Shown: positions 6,041-10,478 of the stretch, piece by piece
Numbering within the stretch: the first letter of the stretch is position 1
How the letters are laid out: the number at the start of each line of letters is the position of its first letter
Assembly: GCA_038227745.1 (NCBI GenBank)
Contig: JBBRPS010000336.1
Span: 1 to 10,478 of the forward strand
Reading direction: 5' to 3'
DNA length: 10,478 nucleotides
Source of the DNA: DASPXY01 sp038227745
GTDB taxonomy: Bacteria > Planctomycetota > Planctomycetia > Gemmatales > Gemmataceae
Made by a program: the position numbers and the translations under genes
The notes under the pieces: model-generated
The model's database searches: none
Told to the model about the DNA's origin: nothing
The model's input: the letters and a program-made list of their open reading frames with translations, nothing else

Positions 6041-6121
6041 CAGCTGACGTGTGTGCAACTTTCCGCAGGCTGCGCCGCTTCGCAGTCGCCGCGCAGCTGG
6101 GAAACGCGAGACGGTCAGCTG
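6041..6121. repeat. Nested inverted repeat, candidate structured RNA element
   Basis: Three stems are nested in order: CAGCTGAC (6041-6048) with GTCAGCTG (6114-6121), 8 bp; TTTCC (6060-6064) with GGAAA (6100-6104), 5 bp; and 6068-6074 with 6081-6087, 7 bp with one G:T pair and a 6-base loop. The nesting order is consistent with one long folded arm. High GC makes chance hairpins likely, so it is only a candidate. Confidence 0.35.
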
Positions 6122-6152
6122 TCCGCGCGCCGTGGGCTACAGGGAGTTCGCG

Positions 6153-6181
6153 CAGACCGGCTTGACGCGAATTCTTACAAT
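6153..6181 (+). promoter_or_regulatory. Candidate promoter of the aminotransferase-serA operon
   Basis: TACAAT (6176-6181, 5 of 6 to TATAAT) lies 17 bases after CAGACC (6153-6158, sharing the GAC core of TTGACA). The start point would fall near 6188, giving a leader of about 38 bases. A TTGACG at 6162-6167 looks more like a -35 box but is only 8 bases from TACAAT. Confidence 0.4.
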
Positions 6182-6225
6182 GGCAGCGCAGGCAAGCCCG
6201 GTTGATTCTGACGAAGGACCCTTGC

Positions 6226-7386
6226 ATGAAGCGGCGTTTGCTCACGCCCGGCCCGACCCCGGTGCCCGAAGACACGCTTCTGGAGATGGCCCGGCCGGTC
6301 TTCTACCACCGCAGCGCCGAGTTCCGCGCGCTGCTCGCCGAGGTGAACGAGGACCTGAAATACGTCTTCCAGACGAAGAACTCCGTCCTGACGCTGACCA
6401 GCTCCGGCACGGGCGGCCTGGAGGCGGCGGTGGCCAACGTGCTGCCCCCGGGCGGTAAGGCCATCTGCCTGAGCGCCGGCCGCTTCGGCGAGCGCTGGAA
6501 GAACCTGTGCAAGGCGTTCGGCGTCGAGTCGGTCAACGTCACGGCGCCCTGGGGGCAGGCCGTCCAGCCGGTGCAGCTCGCGAAGGCCCTCGCCGACCAC
6601 CCCGACGCGGTCGCGGTCTGCGCCACGCTGAGCGAGACCTCGACGGGCGTCGGCCACGACATCGCCGCCTTCGGCAAACTGGTCGCGGCCACGCCGGCGG
6701 TCCTCATGGTGGACGCGATCAGCGGCCTGGGCGCGATGGAGTGCCGCACCGACGACTGGCACGTCGATGTGTGCGTGACCGGCTCGCAGAAGGCGCTGAT
6801 GATGCCGCCGGGCCTGGCGTTCGTGTCGGTCGGCGACAGGGCGTGGCAGGCGATCGAGAGGAACCCGAATCGGCGGACGTTCTACTTCGACCTGAAGAAG
6901 GCGCGGGCGGCGCTGGAGACGGGCGACACGCCGTACACGCCGGCGCACACATTGATCCGCGCGATGCGGGTGAGCCTGAAGCGGATTCGGGCGGAGGGGA
7001 TCGAGAACGTGTGGGCGGCGCAGGCGCGGAACGCCGCCGCGGCCCGGGCGGGCTTCCGGGCGATGGGCCTGGAGCTGTTCGCAAACCCGCCGAACAACGC
7101 GCTGACGGTGGCGAAGCTGCCCGAGACAGTGGACGGCAATGTGCTGCTGTCGAAGCTGGAGAAGCAGTACGGCATGAAGCTGGCGAACGGCCAGGACCAG
7201 CTCAAGGGGAAGATCATCCGCCTGGCGCACATGGGCTACATCGACCAGTTCGACGTGCTGGCGGCGCTGTCGGGCGTGGAGCTGGTGCTGCAGGAGATGG
7301 GGCACCCGGTCGAGGCAGGCAAGGGCGTGGCGGCGGCGCAGAGGGTGTTCGCGGCGTCGGTTCCCCAGGGCGGGAAAGGGGGATGA
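6226..7386 (+). CDS. Class V PLP aminotransferase, probable serine-pathway enzyme
   Basis: A 386-aa fold-type I, pyridoxal-phosphate enzyme of the class V group that includes serine-pyruvate/alanine-glyoxylate aminotransferases. Visible hallmarks are the N-terminal TPGPTPVP (7-14), SSGTGGLEA cofactor-phosphate loop (59-67), VDAISG with D163 for the pyridine nitrogen, GSQKAL with the Schiff-base lysine K189, and the carboxylate-binding arginine in IIRLAHMG (R333). Start ATG 6226 follows AAGGA by seven bases. With serA on the same strand downstream, and no serC-type gene seen, it probably makes phosphoserine from 3-phosphohydroxypyruvate, as proposed for class V enzymes beside serA in other bacteria and in archaea. 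Serine-glyoxylate or alanine-glyoxylate activity is the alternative; sequence alone cannot separate them. Its stop overlaps the next start. Confidence 0.9.
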   Translation: MKRRLLTPGPTPVPEDTLLEMARPVFYHRSAEFRALLAEVNEDLKYVFQTKNSVLTLTSSGTGGLEAAVANVLPPGGKAICLSAGRFGERWKNLCKAFGVESVNVTAPWGQAVQPVQLAKALADHPDAVAVCATLSETSTGVGHDIAAFGKLVAATPAVLMVDAISGLGAMECRTDDWHVDVCVTGSQKALMMPPGLAFVSVGDRAWQAIERNPNRRTFYFDLKKARAALETGDTPYTPAHTLIRAMRVSLKRIRAEGIENVWAAQARNAAAARAGFRAMGLELFANPPNNALTVAKLPETVDGNVLLSKLEKQYGMKLANGQDQLKGKIIRLAHMGYIDQFDVLAALSGVELVLQEMGHPVEAGKGVAAAQRVFAASVPQGGKGG

Positions 7387-7748
7387 CGATGGCCCTTCCC
7401 CAGGACCCGGCCAGGGACGAGGCACCGGAGGGGGGCGGGGAGGAGGCGTCGGGGGCTGGCGGCCTCGAAGAACTGCTTCATCGGCTGGGGACTTCCCGCG
7501 AATCCGTGGCGCGGCTCGGTCGGAAAGCGGCGGAGGCGGAGAGACTTCTCGGGATCCACGGCGTCTCGGTGACGGCCGGGACGCCCGGCGGAGCAGCCTC
7601 CAACGCTCCGCGGCAACTCATCGAGCGCCACTTTCGGGTCCATGAGACGCCCACGCGCGCCGACCCGCTGCATTGTACGGTGGAGTTGCCGAAACCAGTG
7701 ATCCCGGAAGTCGCTGACCTGTTCAACCGCCTTTTTGGCCGGAAATAG
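7383..7748 (+). CDS. Small protein of unknown function, overlapping the aminotransferase gene
   Basis: A 121-aa protein that I do not recognise. The first ATG (7383) overlaps the aminotransferase TGA as ATGA; a second in-frame ATG at 7389 has AAAGGGGG eight or so bases before it and may be the real start. Residues 1-27 are acidic, Gly-rich and probably disordered. Residues 28-55 look like an amphipathic helix (LEELLHRL, then ESVARLGRKAAEAERLL), then a Gly/Thr-rich link, and a C-terminal block (about 79-121) with a basic, Pro-containing segment ending in VADLFNRLFGRK. No signal peptide or membrane segment. Codon third positions are mostly G or C, as expected for a real gene here. The next gene begins four bases after the stop, so the two probably work or at least are expressed together. 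Confidence 0.65.
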   Translation: MTMALPQDPARDEAPEGGGEEASGAGGLEELLHRLGTSRESVARLGRKAAEAERLLGIHGVSVTAGTPGGAASNAPRQLIERHFRVHETPTRADPLHCTVELPKPVIPEVADLFNRLFGRK

Positions 7749-7752
7749 TACG

Positions 7753-8244
7753 ATGAACGCTCCCAAGAATGGTTCCCCGACCCTGCGCCAGATGGAGAAC
7801 GCGCCCTCGCCGATCAGCCGCGTGATTGCCTTCGGTTATTCGGACGGGCCGACTGAAGGCGTACTCCAGGTAGGGGACGGCGGAGAGGTTTATCAGTTCT
7901 CCCTGATCGATGAACTGGAGGTCGGCGGCAGCGACAGCGCAGAGGTGCGCCTGTTCGGGCTGTCTCGCTTGCCGTCACAGGTTTTTCAGAAACTTGTGGA
8001 TGTGCTGTCCCCCTACAGCAAACCTCAGTGGCCCGTCTGGGTCCCTGTCTGGAGGTTTCCTGACGATGTCATCCGGCAGGAAGTCGATCGCCAGGTGGGG
8101 GCCCTGCATGAAGGCCCCGGCGCGGTGGCCTGGCTGGTGGCGACCTCTGACCTGCTCGGGACCCTGCGGCTGGTGAAGGAGGTCGCAAGTACAGGCCTTG
8201 GCACGGCGAAATCGCAAGCGCTAGAGGCGTTGCAGTTGGAGTGA
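7753..8244 (+). CDS. Protein of unknown function
   Basis: A 163-aa soluble protein that I do not recognise. The start is ATG at 7753, four bases after the previous stop, with GGAAA about eight bases upstream as the only weak ribosome site. Residues 21-70 look beta-rich (RVIAFGYSDGPTEGVLQVGDG region, then VYQFSLIDELEV), 73-86 helical, 90-102 hold a Trp/Pro-rich stretch with three tryptophans (W93, W96, W100), and 104-163 look helical and mixed. There are no cysteines and no obvious catalytic motif. The base composition seems somewhat lower in GC than the aminotransferase and serA genes on either side, in line with an acquired block. Real gene: likely. Function: not inferable. Confidence 0.68.
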   Translation: MNAPKNGSPTLRQMENAPSPISRVIAFGYSDGPTEGVLQVGDGGEVYQFSLIDELEVGGSDSAEVRLFGLSRLPSQVFQKLVDVLSPYSKPQWPVWVPVWRFPDDVIRQEVDRQVGALHEGPGAVAWLVATSDLLGTLRLVKEVASTGLGTAKSQALEALQLE

Positions 8245-8290
8245 GCAGCCGCACAGGATGCGGACGATTCTCGAACGAGAGGGGAAAACC

Positions 8291-8611
8291 ATGACCTCCT
8301 TGATCGCCGATGACGCCATGCTGGCGCGGCTCTGTCAGGTAACGGGTCTGACGGAGATCCGCGACGCGAGCGGCAAGGTGATCGGCTATTACACGCCGGC
8401 CAACCTGGCCCAGCCTCATGCCGGCACGAAAGGGGCCTTCGCCCTCGACCTGGCGGAGATCGAACGCCGGAAGCAGTCGCAGGAGAAAGGCCATACCACC
8501 TGCGAAGTTTTCGAGCACCTCAAGGCAGTCACGACGGATGAGAAGATGCGCGACTACCTTCAGAAGAAAATCGAGGGTTTCACGGAGAGAGACCAATGCG
8601 CTTCACCGTGA
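8291..8611 (+). CDS. Antitoxin-like small protein of a probable toxin-antitoxin pair
   Basis: A 106-aa protein. I choose ATG 8291, preceded by GAGGGG at six bases, over the ATG at 8258, which has only AGG right before it. Residues 19-36 (GLTEIRDASGKVIGYYTP) form the beta-hairpin-like 'D-x-x-G-x-x-x-G-Y' unit that I recall in many small planctomycete proteins encoded just ahead of ParE/RelE-like toxins; then DLAEIERRKQ (53-62) and a helical part with TTCEVFEHLKAV (69-80). The 16-base overlap with the next ORF is typical of antitoxin-toxin pairs. Family membership is by recalled pattern only and the DNA-binding part is not evident, so antitoxin function is an inference. If the toxin is indeed broken, this gene is an orphan antitoxin. 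Confidence 0.6.
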   Translation: MTSLIADDAMLARLCQVTGLTEIRDASGKVIGYYTPANLAQPHAGTKGAFALDLAEIERRKQSQEKGHTTCEVFEHLKAVTTDEKMRDYLQKKIEGFTERDQCASP

Positions 8612-8727
8612 CCTGGGATCCGCCCGCGGAGGCCGAGCTTACGAACCTCTGGCTCAACGCACCCGATCAGCAAGCGATCGCCGATGCCGCGGACGAGCAG
8701 GTCTTTCATGTGGCAGTTTTCGGGTAA
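8596..8727 (+). pseudogene. Truncated ParE/RelE-like toxin remnant
   Basis: A 43-codon ORF overlapping the antitoxin-like gene by 16 bases. Its first 34 residues (MRFTVTWDPPAEAEL, then LWLNAP, then QAIADAADE) read like the N-terminus of a ParE/RelE-superfamily toxin: first strand, PPAEAEL helix, W-L helix, and A-A-D at the second helix. Full toxins of this type are about 80-100 residues and continue with a D-P...G-x-S stretch and the beta-sheet carrying the active site. Here the similarity ends at about 8697, the ORF stops at TAA 8725, and the other frames do not resume a toxin-like sequence. The 3' part seems deleted, right before the serA leader. The remaining protein should lack toxin activity. 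A short real gene is the alternative. Confidence 0.55.
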
Positions 8728-8775
8728 ATCTTCCGACAGTTCCCCGTATCGCCCGGCCCCGATGGTAAGGAAATC

Positions 8776-10392
8776 ATGCCCCGCGTTCTCATTGCCGACA
8801 AACTCGAAACCTCCGGCCTCGACCTGCTCAAGCAGGCGGGCATCGAGTTGGACAACCGCCCCGGCCTCACCGACGCCGCCCTCAAGGAGGCGCTGCGCGC
8901 CGCCGACGCCATGATCGTGCGCAGCAAACCGCAGGTCACCGCCGACCTCCTCGACAACCCGGGCAAGCTCCGCGCCGTCGTCCGGGCCGGCGTCGGCGTG
9001 GACAACATCGACATCGCCGCCGCCACGCGCAAGGGCATCGTGGTGATGAACACGCCCGGCGGCAACACCGTCAGCACCGCCGAGCACACCATCAGCATGA
9101 TGATGGCCCTCGCCCGCCACATCCCCGCCGCCGACGCCTCCACCCGCGCCGGCAAGTGGGAGCGCACCAGGTTCCTCGGCACCCAGCTCGCCGGCAAGAC
9201 CCTCGGCGTCATCGGCCTGGGCCGCATCGGCAAGGAGGTCGCCCGCCGCGCCCTCGGTCTGGACATGAAGGTCGTCGGCCTCGACCCGTTCCTCGCCCCC
9301 GACCGCGCCGCCCAGCTAGGCATCGAGAGCGTGCCGGACCTCGACCGGCTCCTGCCGCGCTGCGACTTCCTCACCATCCACGTCCCCGGCGGCGGCGAGA
9401 CGAAGAACCTCCTCGGCGCCGAGCAGCTCGCGAAGCTGAAGCGCGGCGCCCGCGTCCTCAACTGCGCCCGTGGCGGTATCATCAACGAGGAGGCCCTCGC
9501 CGACGCCCTCCGCTCCGGCCACGTCGCCGGCGCCGCCCTCGACGTCTTCGCCAGCGAGCCGCCAGGGAAAAACCCGCTGCTCGAGCTGCCGAACGTCGTC
9601 GTCACGCCCCACCTCGGCGCCTCGACGCTGGAGGCCCAGGACGCCGTCGCCCGCGAGGCCGCCCAGCTCCTGATCGACTTCCTCACGCGCGGGGTGGTGC
9701 AGTTCGCGGTGAACATGGTCGCCGTGGACCGCACCGAGCTGGAGGAACTGCGCCAGTACGTGGACATGGGCCGCCGCCTCGGGCTGCTGCACGCGCAGAT
9801 GTGCCAGGGCGCGATCACGCGCGCGGAGCTGCACTACCGCGGCGAGGTCGCCCGGCGCAGCACGAAGCTCATCACGGCGGCCTTCGCCGCCGGCCTGCTG
9901 GAGTACCGCCTGGCGCAGGAGGTGAACATTGTCAACGCCGAGCTGCTGGCCCGCGAGCGCGGCATCGAGATCGTCGAGCAGCTCAGCCCGAAGAAGGGCG
10001 ACTTCAGCACCATGATCAAGGCGGACGTCGTCACGGAGAAGAAGACGTACACCGCCGCGGGGACGCTGTTCGGCAACCAGTACCTGCGGCTGGTGCAGCT
10101 CGGGCCGTACCACCTCGACGCCTTCCTGGACGGCGTGATGCTGCTGTTCACGCACAAGGACGTACCCGGCCTGATCGGCTTCATCGGCACGATCTTCGGC
10201 AAGCACAAGGTGAACATCGCGCAGATGACGGTCGGGCGGCAGCAGCCGGGCGGCGAGGCGATCGCGGTGCTCAACCTCGACAGCCTGCCGCCGGAGGAGG
10301 CGCTCCAGGAAGTCCGCGCCCACGGACAGATCAGCAGCCTGAGCGTCGTCAAGTTGCCGCGCGCCGGCGAGATGCCGGCCTGGTTCGGTTGA
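8776..10392 (+). CDS. serA: D-3-phosphoglycerate dehydrogenase, long form
   Basis: First step of phosphorylated serine synthesis: oxidises 3-phosphoglycerate to 3-phosphohydroxypyruvate with NAD. The 538-aa length is that of the long (type I) form. Order of domains: substrate-binding halves (about 3-100 and 283-315), NAD-binding Rossmann core (101-282) with GLGRIG (147-152) and the acidic D170 typical of NAD preference, allosteric substrate-binding domain (about 318-450) and a C-terminal ACT domain (453-525) for serine feedback. Catalytic residues are in place: R232 (NCARGG), E261 (SEPP) and H279 (TPHLGAST). ATG 8776 follows AAGGA by four bases. It probably shares a transcript with the class V aminotransferase upstream, although 1.4 kb of small genes lies between. 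No terminator is seen in the 86 bases after the stop. Confidence 0.96.
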   Translation: MPRVLIADKLETSGLDLLKQAGIELDNRPGLTDAALKEALRAADAMIVRSKPQVTADLLDNPGKLRAVVRAGVGVDNIDIAAATRKGIVVMNTPGGNTVSTAEHTISMMMALARHIPAADASTRAGKWERTRFLGTQLAGKTLGVIGLGRIGKEVARRALGLDMKVVGLDPFLAPDRAAQLGIESVPDLDRLLPRCDFLTIHVPGGGETKNLLGAEQLAKLKRGARVLNCARGGIINEEALADALRSGHVAGAALDVFASEPPGKNPLLELPNVVVTPHLGASTLEAQDAVAREAAQLLIDFLTRGVVQFAVNMVAVDRTELEELRQYVDMGRRLGLLHAQMCQGAITRAELHYRGEVARRSTKLITAAFAAGLLEYRLAQEVNIVNAELLARERGIEIVEQLSPKKGDFSTMIKADVVTEKKTYTAAGTLFGNQYLRLVQLGPYHLDAFLDGVMLLFTHKDVPGLIGFIGTIFGKHKVNIAQMTVGRQQPGGEAIAVLNLDSLPPEEALQEVRAHGQISSLSVVKLPRAGEMPAWFG

Positions 10393-10437
10393 GAATTTAG
10401 CCGCGGTTGAGCGATATGCGGTGGGGAGCAGCGGATC

Positions 10438-10478
10438 GTGGCCGACGCGCTCCGCGAGTCGGGGAAGCGCATCGGCCA
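10438..10478 (+). CDS. Possible start of a gene cut by the window edge
   Basis: A GTG at 10438 with GGGGAG nine bases upstream opens a frame (VADALRESGKRIG...) whose visible codons all end in G or C, the bias of real genes here. Only 13 codons are visible, so neither family nor reality can be judged. The start may also be wrong; upstream in-frame sequence to the TGA at 10408 has no ATG. Confidence 0.28.
   Translation, partial: MADALRESGKRIG

Larger units (their letters stand above)
5520..6225. other. Divergent intergenic region, 706 bases without a convincing gene
   Basis: The region separates the minus-strand surface-protein gene from the plus-strand aminotransferase gene. Open frames cross it on both strands, but their translations are low-complexity Arg/Ala/Pro/Gly with no domain pattern. 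It contains an AT-rich patch with a minus-strand promoter candidate (5793-5821), a plus-strand hairpin with six T's (5996-6018), a nested inverted repeat (6041-6121) and a plus-strand promoter candidate (6153-6181). I see nothing else in it. Confidence 0.65.

Noticed and set aside
3774..6047. 757-codon open frame on the plus strand over the CAP/DUF4214 gene
   Set aside because: Its translation is Arg/Val/Ala/Gly-rich with no domain pattern; it is the shadow of the minus-strand gene, which has clear repeats, motifs and a ribosome site.
6162..6181. TTGACG followed by TACAAT read as one promoter
   Set aside because: The spacing is only 8 bases; a -35 element at 6153-6158 with 17 bases is more sensible, though its match is weaker.
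5520..6225. tRNA, SRP RNA, tmRNA or known riboswitch in the gap
   Set aside because: No T-loop, no SRP GGAA/GCAG-type tip, no tmRNA ends and no riboswitch core that I recognise; only unassigned hairpins are visible.
5796..6275. 159-codon minus-strand frame in the divergent gap, with several cysteines
   Set aside because: Cysteines are not arranged as a zinc site, the translation is Arg/Gly/Ala-rich, and it runs over the orphan terminator and into the aminotransferase gene.
6175..7425. 416-codon minus-strand frame over the aminotransferase gene
   Set aside because: His/Arg/Gln/Leu-rich antisense shadow of a gene with complete PLP-enzyme motifs.
8258..8290. ATG at 8258 as start of the antitoxin-like gene
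   Set aside because: Only an AGG directly before the codon; the ATG at 8291 has GAGGGG at a proper distance and the extra residues have no pattern.
9316..10323. 335-codon minus-strand frame over serA
   Set aside because: Antisense shadow without motifs; serA is unambiguous on the plus strand.
1..10478. CRISPR array, insertion sequence or transposase
   Set aside because: No regularly spaced direct repeats, no transposase-like protein and no terminal inverted repeats with target duplication were seen.

Overview
The window looks like chromosomal DNA from a high-GC planctomycete, most likely of the Gemmataceae type. The evidence is a secreted protein with the planctomycete LEPR-XLL-like N-terminus followed by CAP, SdrD-B-like and DUF4214 domains, an ECF sigma factor of the planctomycete type, a DUF2934 protein, and a small antitoxin/ParE-like pair of a kind I recall from planctomycetes. 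These assignments come from motif recognition; no database search was run.

Layout: everything left of about 5.5 kb is on the minus strand and everything right of about 6.2 kb is on the plus strand, with a 706-base divergent gap (5520-6225). Read in transcription order on the minus strand: a 556-aa CAP/SdrD/DUF4214 surface protein with a TTG start (5519-3849); an ECF sigma factor (3626-3030); ilvN, the regulatory subunit of acetolactate synthase, overlapping by ATGA a 102-aa protein of unknown function (2917-2115); a 76-aa DUF2934 protein ending in a strong hairpin (1938-1708); and a two-gene ECF-transporter energising module, EcfT/CbiQ plus EcfA/CbiO (1640-110), ending near a hairpin/T-rich terminator at the left edge.

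On the plus strand a class V PLP aminotransferase (6226-7386) and a long-form D-3-phosphoglycerate dehydrogenase, serA (8776-10392), make a probable serine biosynthesis locus in which the aminotransferase likely does the phosphoserine aminotransferase step. Between them are four small ORFs: two unrecognised proteins (7383-8244), an antitoxin-like protein (8291-8611), and a 43-aa ORF (8596-8727) that begins like a ParE/RelE toxin but stops early and looks like a truncated remnant. A partial ORF may begin at the right edge.

The divergent gap holds candidate promoters for both directions, plus two things the genes do not explain: a plus-strand hairpin followed by six T's (5996-6018) with no plus-strand gene ahead of it, and a nested stem-loop (6041-6121). 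These are the best places to look for an undescribed RNA. No rRNA, tRNA, CRISPR array, transposase or insertion sequence was seen.
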